Of a DNA stretch of 9,859 nt, positions 1 through 7,041 are shown piece after piece (positions within the stretch are counted from its first letter, which is position 1; each line of letters starts with the position of its first letter). The translations under genes and the position numbers were made by a program. The notes below the pieces were generated by a model that searched no databases, was not told the DNA's origin, and saw nothing but the letters and a program-made list of their open reading frames with translations. This stretch comes from Deltaproteobacteria bacterium. GTDB lineage: Bacteria > Desulfobacterota > Desulfarculia > Desulfarculales > Desulfarculaceae. The DNA lies in assembly GCA_021815655.1 (NCBI GenBank), contig JAKAGJ010000034.1:1-9859 (forward strand). The letters are read 5' to 3'.

Positions 1-643
1 GCCTTTTATTTGAACCACCGCTTACTCCACCTCTATTCTGATTGTAACCTACGGGTGCTCGTGTTTCCAATTTGGCGATCCACATTTTTTCCTTTTCTTC
101 CAAATCTTCTTTTGTTGTTCCTTGATCTATTTGAATTATATTAAAGGCGTCTATTCCATACCTTCTGATATCAGCATGTAAAGACTCGACCCCTGTAATG
201 TAATTAGCTACAGCCTGAATTGCGTGGCCAGACAATCTATTTTCTGGTGTATATGTAGACAATCCAACATATTTCTTTCCATTTATCTTATTCGTAATAA
301 GGTAAATACTTCCAGAGGCAATACCAGGATTTGGGATTTTACGAAAAGCTTGCTCGGGGCTCATCCCCTGCTTAATCCAGCGACTTATTGTCTTAGCGCT
401 TGCCACTGGATTCAAAGATCGAATGGCCTCTTGAAGGTTTGGGTAGACAACTCCATATATGGTTATTTCATTTACTTTGCGTGCAGACCTCATATATCCT
501 GGTTCAAATATTTCATTATCATAAAACCCTGCTTGGCGTCGTTTCAAAGCTCGCCAATAGTCTACTCCTGCTTCTTTGCATTTTTGCTTTAGAGTATTTG
601 GGCCACTTTTTGCCATAACTTTTCCAAAGTGCTGGTTGCTCAT
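1..643 (-). CDS. GIY-YIG endonuclease-like protein (partial, C-terminus outside window)
   Basis: An open minus-strand frame runs from ATG at 643 to the window edge (214 codons, no stop). An in-frame TAG lies directly before the ATG. A second ATG (codon 10, 616-614) follows GGAAAAG and may be the true start. Residues 111-127 hold the signature GSIYLI...KYVG, a variant of GIY...YIG. It is followed by R136, H140, a YG..(A)F segment (162-167), EKMWI with the likely metal-binding E185, and GYN...GG (199-206), in the usual family order. Residues 60-104 look like a small helix-turn-helix DNA-binding module (YPNLQEAI...ISRWIKQGMSPEQAF) as found in homing-type nucleases. This suggests a sequence-specific DNA-cutting protein, perhaps of a phage, intron or island. 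AT-rich codons contrast sharply with the GC-rich genes beyond the tRNA, suggesting recent transfer. The family call is firm; the biological role is not. Confidence 0.85.
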   Translation of the reverse strand, partial: MSNQHFGKVMAKSGPNTLKQKCKEAGVDYWRALKRRQAGFYDNEIFEPGYMRSARKVNEITIYGVVYPNLQEAIRSLNPVASAKTISRWIKQGMSPEQAFRKIPNPGIASGSIYLITNKINGKKYVGLSTYTPENRLSGHAIQAVANYITGVESLHADIRRYGIDAFNIIQIDQGTTKEDLEEKEKMWIAKLETRAPVGYNQNRGGVSGGSNKR

Positions 644-700
644 CTACTCTAAAAGTTGCTTCACTGGGTCACACTAACACCAGTTTACAAGACCCGCTAG

Positions 701-749
701 ACTCTGGGAAAAGAAAATCTTCCCAACCTTTCCCCAAATCTTCCCCAGA
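701..749. repeat. Short direct and inverted repeats between GIY-YIG gene and tRNA terminator
   Basis: AAATCTTCCC occurs at 715-724 and again at 736-745, 21 bp apart (two helical turns). TGGGAA (705-710) and TTCCCA (720-725) form an inverted pair, as do TCTGGG (703-708) and CCCAGA (744-749). The minus strand is G-run rich. It lies just outside the tRNA 3' end in the AT-rich segment. It could be protein-binding sites of an integrated element or upstream regulatory DNA of the nuclease gene; function is unknown. Confidence 0.4.
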
Positions 750-764
750 CTCTAAAGACAAAAA

Positions 765-801
765 ATCGAAGGGGCTAGCCATTGCTGGCCAGCCCCTTGA
801 T
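765..801 (-). terminator. Intrinsic terminator of tRNA-Leu
   Basis: A 12-bp stem (769-780 with 787-798, loop 781-786) is flanked by A-runs on one side and T-runs on the other, so it could act both ways. The one imperfect pair (777/790) is a G-U wobble if transcribed leftward but an A-C mismatch if transcribed rightward. This favours the leftward (tRNA) reading, which ends in six T residues. Confidence 0.88.
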
Positions 802-808
802 TTTTTTA

Positions 809-895
809 TGGTGCCGAAGGGGAGACTCGAACTCCCACGGGCGTACACCCACTAGACCCTGAACCTAGCGCGTCTACCAATTCCGCCACTTCGGC
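809..895 (-). tRNA. tRNA-Leu (anticodon CAG)
   Basis: The minus strand from 895 to 809 folds as an 87-nt class II tRNA. The acceptor stem is GCCGAAG/CTTCGGC, the D-arm region reads GGCGGAATTGGTAGACGCG, the anticodon stem is CTAGG/TCTAG with loop TTCAGGG (anticodon CAG, leucine), and there is a long variable arm (GTGGGTGTACGCCCGTG). The T-arm contains GTTCGAGTC. Discriminator A and the CCA end are encoded. It decodes CUG, the main leucine codon in the GC-rich genes here. Its 3' end faces the AT-rich segment with the GIY-YIG gene, the usual polarity for integration of mobile elements at tRNA genes. Confidence 0.97.
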
Positions 896-920
896 GCGGG
901 ATGCTCGGTAAGTGGTCGGC

Positions 921-949
921 TTGCCAAGCAACCGGGCGAAGTCTATAAT
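921..949 (+). promoter_or_regulatory. Sigma70-type promoter for ribF
   Basis: TTGCCA (921-926), a 17-bp spacer and a perfect TATAAT (944-949) predict transcription starting near 956, about 70 nt before the ribF ATG. The -10 box shares bases with a candidate leftward promoter for the tRNA gene. Confidence 0.7.
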
Positions 950-968
950 CAGGCCCCATGCTTGTCAA
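942..968 (-). promoter_or_regulatory. Candidate promoter for tRNA-Leu overlapping the ribF promoter
   Basis: On the minus strand a perfect TTGACA (968-963) is followed after 15 bp by TATAGA (947-942). The spacer is short, but the position, about 40 nt before the tRNA 5' end, is sensible. The two -10 boxes occupy the same bases as the ribF -10, so the promoters would compete. Confidence 0.5.
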
Positions 969-1025
969 GAGCTTATCAACGCGAATTTGCAGCTTGGTTG
1001 CGGCCTGGCGGGGAGCCCGGAGATC

Positions 1026-1988
1026 ATGAGCGTACTTAATGGCTTGGAGGAACTGCGCGTGCGCTACCCCCGGCCGGTGGTCACCATCGGCAACTTCGAC
1101 GGGGTGCACCGGGGGCATCAAGCCCTGTTCGCCAAGGTTTTGGAGCGCGCGGCGGCCCTATCCGGCACCTCCCTGGCCCTGACCTTCGAGCCCCACCCCA
1201 TGCGGGTGCTGCGTCCGGCGGTGAACCTGCCCCTCATCACGCCCCTGCCTCAAAAACTGCAACTAATCCAGGATTTTGGCATCCAGGTGGTGCTGTGTGC
1301 CCGCTTTGACGAGGATTTCGCCCGCCTGTCGGCCGACGACTTCGTGGACAAGCTCCTGGTGGGACGCCTGGGAGTGGCCGAGGTGGTGGTGGGCTATGAC
1401 TTCACCTTTGGCCACAAGGGCCTGGGCGACATGGACCTGCTCAGGCAAAAGGGTCGCGTCCAGGGCTTTGCCGTGCACGAGATGGGGCCGGTGCTGGTGG
1501 ACGACCTGCCGGTCAGCTCCACCCGCGTGCGCCAGGTGGTGCGGGGCTGCGATCCCGCCGCGGCCCGGCGTCTGCTGGGGCGCCACTACCGGGTCTCTGG
1601 CCGGGTGGTGCGCGGCTTCGGCCGGGGAGGGCGCCTCCTGGGCTTTCCCACCGCCAACCTGCGCTCCGACAACGAGCTGTTGCCCGGCTCCGGGGTCTAC
1701 GCGGTGCTGGCCGAGCTTGAGCCGGGCAAGTTGAGGCCCGGCGTGACCAATATCGGCCACAACCCCACCTTCAGCAACGGCGGGCTGACCGTGGAGACCC
1801 ACGTCATGGACCTGGACGCCGACCTCTACGGCCAGGAGCTTACCCTGTACTTCGTGGACTATCTGCGGGGGGAGCGGCGTTTCGCCTCCCTGGAGGAGCT
1901 GACGGCCCAGATCAAGGCCGACGCGGCCCAGGCCCGGGATATCCTGGCCCCTTGGCTGGAGGGGCGCAAGGACCCCGGCCAGGACTGA
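1026..1988 (+). CDS. ribF: Bifunctional riboflavin kinase / FAD synthetase
   Basis: This 320-residue cytoplasmic enzyme phosphorylates riboflavin to FMN and adenylates FMN to FAD. The N-terminal nucleotidyltransferase domain (about 1-185) has GNFDGVHRGH (22-31), VGYDFTFGHKGLGD (122-135) and the VSSTRVR motif (163-169). The C-terminal flavokinase domain (about 186-310) has GRVVRGFGRGGRLLGFPTAN (192-211), NIGHNPTF (242-249) and ETHVMDLD..LYG (257-269), including the catalytic Glu region. Length is normal for the family. The frame is open back to 912, but those 38 codons look unrelated; ATG 1026 is preceded by GGAG at a suitable distance and the family similarity starts there. The gene is transcribed alone, divergently from tRNA-Leu, probably from the 921-949 promoter. 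I saw no FMN riboswitch. It converges on the glycosyltransferase operon, leaving 88 bp in which I see no convincing terminator. Confidence 0.96.
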   Translation: MSVLNGLEELRVRYPRPVVTIGNFDGVHRGHQALFAKVLERAAALSGTSLALTFEPHPMRVLRPAVNLPLITPLPQKLQLIQDFGIQVVLCARFDEDFARLSADDFVDKLLVGRLGVAEVVVGYDFTFGHKGLGDMDLLRQKGRVQGFAVHEMGPVLVDDLPVSSTRVRQVVRGCDPAAARRLLGRHYRVSGRVVRGFGRGGRLLGFPTANLRSDNELLPGSGVYAVLAELEPGKLRPGVTNIGHNPTFSNGGLTVETHVMDLDADLYGQELTLYFVDYLRGERRFASLEELTAQIKADAAQARDILAPWLEGRKDPGQD

Positions 1989-2076
1989 TACCGCCTTTTT
2001 CCCCGGTCCGCTTCCCTGAAACCTCCCTGGCCCGGTCGCCTTAGCGGTGGGTGCGAGGCCAAGGTGCCTGCCCGGC

Positions 2077-4818
2077 TCAGGGCTGGGCCGGGGTTTCTTC
2101 CAGCCGTAGCTCGTAGATGGACCAGCGCTCCCGGGGGTGCCCCTGGCTCAGGCTTAAGCGCAGGTAGCGGGCCAGGGTGGGCGGGAAGGACAGGCGCAGA
2201 CGGCCATCCTGGGAACTGAGCAGGCGGTCGCCGGCAAAGACCAGCGGCCCCATGGCGGTCTTGCGGCAGGGCACCTCCGTCCATTGCCGGCCGTCCTCTG
2301 AGAGGGCCAGCACCAGGCCTCGGGGGAGTTCCCGGGGATTGGGGCGGTTGTCCAGCACCAGGGCCGACAGGCGGCGGGGCGCGGGCAGGGTCAGTTCCAC
2401 GTAGTCGCCGGGCTGCATGGGCCGGCCGCTGTCCCAGGCCGTGCCCTGGTTGGCGTCCAGCAGGCGCGTTTCCCCGCCCGGGTTGGAGGAGCGCAGGCTG
2501 ACGCCCGCCAGGGGCACCCGCCGTCCGCTCCGGCCAGGAAGGCTTATCCCCCAGAACAGGCTGTAACCGCCCACCTCGGCCTGCTGGAAGACCGCCCCCT
2601 GGTTGCCCAGGAACCGGGCCAGGCGGGGGCCGTCATGGGCCTCCACCGCCACCATGACCCCGGACAGATCGGCGGGCAGCACGTCGTAGGGGGGGATGGT
2701 CAGGGGCCAGGCCGCCGACTTGGGCGGGGTCTGCCCCCGTGGGCTCAGGCTGGGGGGCACATAGCCGCGCAGGCTGGACTCGGCGTAGAGCTGGCCCACC
2801 CCGTGCTCCAAGGCGAAGCTTATCACGGCCCGGGGTTGCATCGGCGGCCCGGCGGGGGCGGCCTGGTAGAGGCGCAGCTCCTGCACCGACCAATAGTTGA
2901 GGTCCGAGGCGCAGGTCTGCACCAGGCGCAGATAGCGTCCGTCCTGGGGGCTGAAACCCAGGTCCAGGTGGGTGTTGTCCGGCGAGTCCAGGGCGCGCCC
3001 CGCGCTCCAAAAGAAGGGCCACTCCACGGTGCCCATCTTGGCCACCCGGGTCCAGGTTACGCCATCCCGGGACAGAAACACCTGCAAACAACGGGGCTGG
3101 TCGTCCAGGCGTCCCGAGGCCAGGCGCACCAGGCACAGACCCGGCACCACCTGACCCAGGTCCATTTCCAGGGTTTGGCCGGGGCGCTGGGGCTCCAGGG
3201 GCGACCAGCGGGTCAGGGCGTCGTCATCCAGGGCAAAGTCCAGGTCGGCGGGCATCAGCGGTGAACTGGCCCGCCAGCCCAAGGGCAGCACCTCCTTCAG
3301 GCCTTGGAAGGGGGGCTTGATATTGAGGAAGGCCGTGTAGCTGCCCAGGTGCAGCTCCTCGTGGCTGGCGCCCATGGCCTTGAGCATCTGTCTGATGGAG
3401 TGGCTGTCGCGCCGCCCCAGGTACACGGTCTGCTTGGCCTGGGCCACCAGCCGCGCGTTGGGCTCGTAGAAGTGATCCAGTTCATCCTGGGGCATGACCA
3501 GCAAGAGCTTCTCGCCGGACTCGAAGGTGAGCAGGGGGCAGTTCCAGTAGTCCAGGGAGTAGGCCCTGGTCACTCCCCGCTCCAGCAGGGCGGCGATGAC
3601 CTTTTGTCTTTCCCGCACCTGATCCTGAATGTCGTGGCGCACCTGGGGATTGCACACCGCGGAGCTGATGGCCAGGCCCGCCAGGTTGGAGGCCAGGGCC
3701 AGGCCTCCCAGCCACAGGGCCCACCTGTGCCGGGTCTGTTGCAGGCGGGCCAGGGCGTAGCCGGCCAGGGGGATGATGGCCGCGTAGAGGGGCACGTAGT
3801 GCCGGCGGCTGGAGCCCACCGGCTCGCCCTTGAGCATGGTGATGAGAACCCCCACCAAGAGCACCAGCAGGAACAGCTCGCTGCCGTCGGCCTGACTGGC
3901 GTCCAGGCGGAACAGGCGCGCCAGGGCCCGGCCTCGCAGCCACAGCAGATAGCCCAGCGCCGCCAGGCCCAGGGCATAGGCGCCGTAGGAAAGGACCGGC
4001 AGCATGGGGTCGCGGGTGCCGTCGTGGAAGGCCCCCAGCAGGATGGGCGCGCCCATGTCCAGGAGGGCGCGCAGCACCTGCCAGGCGCTCACGGAATCCT
4101 TGGGCTGCATCAAGAAGGTGAAGGTGCCCCAGTCGTGGCGCAGGTTGTAGAGCCACAGGGGCAGGCTGCCCAGGAAAAAGCCGGACCAGATCAGGGCGTG
4201 CCCTCGCCTAAGCAAAAGCCGCCAGTCGGCCAGCACCAGGTACAAGGCGCTGGCCACCAGGGCGTAGGCGATGAGAAAGTGGGTCCAGAAGCCCACCCCG
4301 GCGGCCAGGCCGTAGAGCAGGTACAGCCACCAGGCTCCCTGGCGGTGGACCAGGCGAAAGGCCATCCAGACCAGGAGCAGCGACAGCAGGGGAATCTCGA
4401 TATAGGCCGCCCGGGGCAGCACGCTGTGCAGGGCGAAGTAATAGGGCGGGCAAGCGGCGAAGAGCATGGCCCACAGCCCGGCCCGGCGGCCCCACATGTC
4501 GCTGGCCGCCAGATATGCCACCAGCACGAAAACCAGGCCCAGCAGGGTGGGGGCCAGGGACAGGGTGAGCGGCGAGGGGCCCAGCAGGGCGAAGATGGCC
4601 GCGGCCACATAGGCCTCGATGGCCCCGCAGAAGGGCTGGCCATAAAAGAAAATGGGAAAGTGCCCCGTCAGGATGTGCCGGCCCATGAGGCCGGTCACGG
4701 CCATGTCCGCGTCCAGGTTTATGTAGACCAGGAAGAGGCAGCGGGCCAGGACGGCCAGGGCCAGCACTGTCAGCGGAGCCGTCCAGCCCTGGAGGGGCCA
4801 GGCCGGGCGTTTGGTCAC
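2077..4818 (-). CDS. GT-C membrane glycosyltransferase (GT39/ArnT-like) with duplicated discoidin-like C-terminal region
   Basis: The protein has 913 residues from GTG at 4818, which overlaps the preceding gene's stop in GTGA and follows GGGAGGA. The frame is open further upstream, but that part is a shadow of the GT2 gene. Residues 14-385 hold about a dozen hydrophobic segments. The first external loop carries DAD (36-38), then the HILTGHFPIFFYGQP stretch typical of polyprenyl-phosphate-sugar-dependent GT-C enzymes. Residues 390-913 are soluble and probably extracytoplasmic. They show two F5/8 type C (discoidin)-like beta-sandwiches (about 520-652 and 770-906), each with DxG-type edge strands, S-x-DG-x-x-W and RYLRL...W-S-x-x-ELRL hallmarks. 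Each is preceded by a similar roughly 94-residue alpha/beta segment. The likely role is moving a sugar from a lipid carrier to a surface glycan, lipid or protein, with the C-terminal domains binding carbohydrate. The acceptor is unknown. It is the last gene of the operon and translationally coupled to GT2. Confidence 0.85.
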   Translation of the reverse strand: MTKRPAWPLQGWTAPLTVLALAVLARCLFLVYINLDADMAVTGLMGRHILTGHFPIFFYGQPFCGAIEAYVAAAIFALLGPSPLTLSLAPTLLGLVFVLVAYLAASDMWGRRAGLWAMLFAACPPYYFALHSVLPRAAYIEIPLLSLLLVWMAFRLVHRQGAWWLYLLYGLAAGVGFWTHFLIAYALVASALYLVLADWRLLLRRGHALIWSGFFLGSLPLWLYNLRHDWGTFTFLMQPKDSVSAWQVLRALLDMGAPILLGAFHDGTRDPMLPVLSYGAYALGLAALGYLLWLRGRALARLFRLDASQADGSELFLLVLLVGVLITMLKGEPVGSSRRHYVPLYAAIIPLAGYALARLQQTRHRWALWLGGLALASNLAGLAISSAVCNPQVRHDIQDQVRERQKVIAALLERGVTRAYSLDYWNCPLLTFESGEKLLLVMPQDELDHFYEPNARLVAQAKQTVYLGRRDSHSIRQMLKAMGASHEELHLGSYTAFLNIKPPFQGLKEVLPLGWRASSPLMPADLDFALDDDALTRWSPLEPQRPGQTLEMDLGQVVPGLCLVRLASGRLDDQPRCLQVFLSRDGVTWTRVAKMGTVEWPFFWSAGRALDSPDNTHLDLGFSPQDGRYLRLVQTCASDLNYWSVQELRLYQAAPAGPPMQPRAVISFALEHGVGQLYAESSLRGYVPPSLSPRGQTPPKSAAWPLTIPPYDVLPADLSGVMVAVEAHDGPRLARFLGNQGAVFQQAEVGGYSLFWGISLPGRSGRRVPLAGVSLRSSNPGGETRLLDANQGTAWDSGRPMQPGDYVELTLPAPRRLSALVLDNRPNPRELPRGLVLALSEDGRQWTEVPCRKTAMGPLVFAGDRLLSSQDGRLRLSFPPTLARYLRLSLSQGHPRERWSIYELRLEETPAQP

Positions 4819-5573
4819 CGCCGGTCCTCCCGCCGCAGGCTGTAGGCGGTGCGCAGGTACTCGCTCAGGTGGTGCACGAAGCGCGTCTTGGAGTCGCCGC
4901 CCAGGCGGTTTTCGTAGACCACCGGCACCTCCGTGATCTTGAGCCCCCGCTGCTGGGCGCGGTAGAGCAGGCGGATGGCGTAGTCGCCATAGCCCTGGAA
5001 GATATCCCTCGGGTCGAAGGAGAGCCACAGGGATTTCTGGGCGGCCAGGAAGCCGCTCAGGTTGTCGTAGGTCTTGAGCCCCAGCACCAGGCGCAGCATG
5101 ATGTTGAAGGCGTGGCTGAGCTGGAAGCGCAGCCAGGAGGTGTTCATGCCTCCGCCGGGCACGTAGCGCGAGCCGATGACCATGTCCCGGTCGGGCAGGG
5201 CCTTTAGCACTCGCACCAGGTCGCGGGGGTGGTGGTTGAAGTCCGAGTCCATGGTGACGACCACTTGGCCCTGGGCCTCGTTGATGCCACGCCACAGGGC
5301 CGTGGCCAGGCCCCGCTCGCTCAGGCGCACCACCAGCTTGAAGCGCGGGTCCTGGCCAAAGGCCTGCGTCAAGGCCTCCTGGGTGCCGTCCTGGGAGTTG
5401 TCGTCCACCACCACCACCTGAACCCGGTAGCCGGCCTGGCTGGTGCGCTCGAATATCTCGCTTACCAGGGGCACGATGTTGTCCAGCTCGTTGTAGGTGG
5501 GCAGCACCACCGAGATCAGGGGCTGCTCCTGGCCGGCCACGGGCGCTGGCGGCGTGGGGGAGGCGGGGTTCAT
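4815..5573 (-). CDS. GT2 polyprenol-phosphate glycosyltransferase (DPM1/ArnC-like)
   Basis: This 252-residue GT-A enzyme is predicted to transfer a sugar from a nucleotide donor to polyprenyl phosphate on the cytoplasmic face. Visible motifs are VVLPTYNE (22-29), DDNSQDGT (57-64), MDSDFNHHP (108-116, the metal-binding DxD equivalent), GSRYVPGGG (134-142) and ENRLGGDSKT (221-230). These match bacterial dolichol/polyprenol-phosphate mannose synthase-like proteins. There is no C-terminal membrane pair, so it should be peripheral, unlike ArnC. ATG 5573 is preferred because GGGGAG lies 8 nt upstream; an in-frame GTG at 5582 sits directly on that GGGGAG and is unlikely to be used. It starts 13 nt after the aminotransferase stop and its TGA overlaps the next GTG start, so the three proteins are probably made together. 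The donor sugar cannot be read from the sequence: mannose by family precedent, or an amino sugar by context. Confidence 0.88.
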   Translation of the reverse strand: MNPASPTPPAPVAGQEQPLISVVLPTYNELDNIVPLVSEIFERTSQAGYRVQVVVVDDNSQDGTQEALTQAFGQDPRFKLVVRLSERGLATALWRGINEAQGQVVVTMDSDFNHHPRDLVRVLKALPDRDMVIGSRYVPGGGMNTSWLRFQLSHAFNIMLRLVLGLKTYDNLSGFLAAQKSLWLSFDPRDIFQGYGDYAIRLLYRAQQRGLKITEVPVVYENRLGGDSKTRFVHHLSEYLRTAYSLRREDRR

Positions 5574-5586
5574 GACTGGCACTCCC

Positions 5587-6738
5587 CTAGGCTCGCTGCC
5601 CGAGCTTGGCCACTTGGGCGGCCACGTACTCCACCTGACCCGGCTCCATGTCCGGGAACAGGGGCAACAACAGCCCGCTTAGGCCCCAGCGGCGGGAGTT
5701 GGCCAGGCTGGCGGCCTGGGGCGCGCCGGCAAATGGCGGCATCAGGTGCAGGGGGTAGAACATGGGCCGGGCGTCTATGCCGGCCTGGCGCAGGGCCTCC
5801 AGGGCCTGATCGCGGCCGAGGCCCAGCGCCTGCTCATCCAGAAAGAGGGGATAGAGCCAGTCCGTCACCTCGCCGCTGGCCGTGAATTGGGTGCGCAGGC
5901 CGGGCAGCCCCTCCAGCAGGGCATCGTAATGCTGGCGTACCTGCCGGCGCTTGGCCAGGAGCAGCGGCAGCTTTTCCAACTGGGCCACGCCCAGGGCGGC
6001 GCTCAGGTTGGTCATGCGGTAGTTGAAGCCCACGAACTCGTGCCAGTACTGCCGGCCCCGGGCCATGCCATGGGCACGCAAATCTTGCAGGCGCTCAAAG
6101 AGGGCCGGATCGCTGGTGACGCAGGCCCCGCCCTCGCCGGTGGTCATCACCTTGTTGGCGAAGAAGCTGAAGGCCCCGATGTGGCCGAAGCCGCCCACAC
6201 GGCGGTCGGCGTGGGTGCTGCCCAGGGCCTCGGCGCAGTCCTCCACCACCAGCAGGCTGTGGCGGCGGGCGATGGCCATTATGGGCTCCATGGGGCAGGC
6301 GTGCCCCAAGAGGTGCACCACGATCAGGGCCTTGCTGCGCGGGCTAAGCGCGTTCTCCAGGCTGTCCGGGTCCAGGTTCCAGTGGTCAGCGCGGCTGTCC
6401 ACCAGCACCGGGGTGGCGCCGGTCATGTACACGGCGTTGCCCGTGGCGGCAAAGGTCAGGTCGGGGATCAGCACCTCGTCGCCGGGACCGATGCCCAGGG
6501 TGGCCAGGGCCAGGTGCAGGGCGGCGGTGCCGTTGGTGGTGCTCACGGCATGCGGCAGACCCAGGTAGGCGGCCAGGTCATTTTCGAAGCGCTGCACGAA
6601 TTGCCCCGTGGAGGATATCCAGGTGGAGTGCAGCGCCTCAAGGATGTATTGTTCTTCCCGGGCATCCAGATGGGGCTTGGAGATGGGGATGCTCATGCTC
6701 CCCGGGGCGGCTGGATGGGGGTCTTTGTGCGGGGACAT
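5587..6738 (-). CDS. PLP-dependent sugar-nucleotide aminotransferase (DegT/DnrJ/EryC1/StrS; perosamine synthase-like)
   Basis: This 383-residue cytoplasmic enzyme probably transaminates a 4-keto (or 3-keto) nucleotide sugar, with glutamate as usual donor. Visible landmarks are IPISKPHL (17-24), STGQFVQRFE (43-52), the phosphate-loop STTNGTAAL (66-74), VVEDCAEALG (164-173) with PLP-ring Asp167, and SFFANKVMTTGEGG (191-204) with Schiff-base Lys196. TWISS (39-43) and the NK(V)MTTGEGG form resemble GDP-perosamine synthases (RfbE/PerA) more than ArnB, but substrate is an inference. ATG 6738 has AAGG about 9 nt upstream. An internal ATG at 6696 starts closer to where family similarity begins but has GGGGAG only 1 nt away. 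It is the first gene of the operon with GT2 and GT-C downstream. No dehydratase for making its substrate is in view. Confidence 0.9.
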   Translation of the reverse strand: MSPHKDPHPAAPGSMSIPISKPHLDAREEQYILEALHSTWISSTGQFVQRFENDLAAYLGLPHAVSTTNGTAALHLALATLGIGPGDEVLIPDLTFAATGNAVYMTGATPVLVDSRADHWNLDPDSLENALSPRSKALIVVHLLGHACPMEPIMAIARRHSLLVVEDCAEALGSTHADRRVGGFGHIGAFSFFANKVMTTGEGGACVTSDPALFERLQDLRAHGMARGRQYWHEFVGFNYRMTNLSAALGVAQLEKLPLLLAKRRQVRQHYDALLEGLPGLRTQFTASGEVTDWLYPLFLDEQALGLGRDQALEALRQAGIDARPMFYPLHLMPPFAGAPQAASLANSRRWGLSGLLLPLFPDMEPGQVEYVAAQVAKLGQRA

Positions 6739-6812
6739 CTGGCCAAGCCTTGCGCTGAAAAGGTAAACAAAATCTCTCCACTGGCCGGTGGCGGTCCCCC
6801 CGGCGCGAGTTG

Positions 6813-6844
6813 GTAGATTCTACTCCAAAAACCTGGCCTGCAAA
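6813..6844 (-). promoter_or_regulatory. Candidate promoter of the glycosyltransferase operon with palindromic operator-like site
   Basis: On the minus strand TTTGCA (6844-6839), 16 bp, TAGAAT (6822-6817) would start transcription near 6810, about 70 nt before the aminotransferase ATG. The palindrome GTAGATTCTAC (6813-6823) covers the -10 box and could be a regulator site. The call rests on consensus match only. Confidence 0.35.
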
Positions 6845-6870
6845 GCCTTAAGTTGCCGCGGGAGGCCGTG

Positions 6871-6902
6871 GCGGGCGCCGGGGTTAGCCCCTTGCGGGCG
6901 CC
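6871..6902. repeat. Direct repeat GCGGGCGCC, 23 bp apart
   Basis: Identical 9-mers at 6871-6879 and 6894-6902, each containing the palindrome GGCGCC, flank a small GGGG/CCCC hairpin. Spacing is about two helical turns. In GC-rich DNA such repeats may be chance, so function is uncertain. Confidence 0.3.
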
Positions 6903-7041
6903 AAAGGCGTTGTGCTAGGTTTAGCCATCATTTTGAACTCAGGGGGCGCCGCCCTCGGGAGCCCCGACTGGGCTGACTTCTGGCCTGGGGGCCGGGTGCA
7001 GCCAGCGAAATAGCCAGTCATGCTTGTAAGGAGCGTTGGAC

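Larger units (their letters stand above)
6739..7041. other. Divergent intergenic region between glycosyl operon and dodecin
   Basis: About 300 bp without a convincing gene. Open frames here show no recognisable protein features. It contains a candidate leftward promoter with an overlapping palindrome (6813-6844), two copies of GCGGGCGCC (6871-6902) around a GGGG-TTAG-CCCC hairpin, and, just before the dodecin ATG, the ribosome binding site AAGGAG. I could not assign a rightward promoter for dodecin with confidence. Confidence 0.6.

Noticed and set aside
224..618. Plus-strand open frames in the AT-rich segment
   Set aside because: They are antisense to the GIY-YIG gene and show no recognisable features.
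700..750. Possible G-quadruplex on the minus strand
   Set aside because: One of the four G-runs has only two Gs, so at best a weak two-tier structure.
1989..2076. Possible bidirectional terminator between ribF and the GT-C gene
   Set aside because: Only weak GC inverted repeats and no stem directly followed by a T-tract in either direction.
3304..4845. Plus-strand 513-residue open frame
   Set aside because: Antisense shadow of the GT-C gene: Gln/Gly/His-rich low-complexity translation, no domain features.
4819..5295. Upstream extension of the GT-C reading frame (159 extra codons)
   Set aside because: It overlaps the GT2 gene in another frame, is Pro/Gly/Arg-rich without family similarity, and the GTG at 4818 has a good ribosome binding site and a GTGA overlap.
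5746..6816. Plus-strand 356-residue open frame
   Set aside because: Antisense of the aminotransferase, whose catalytic motifs are on the minus strand; composition is typical of a GC-rich shadow.
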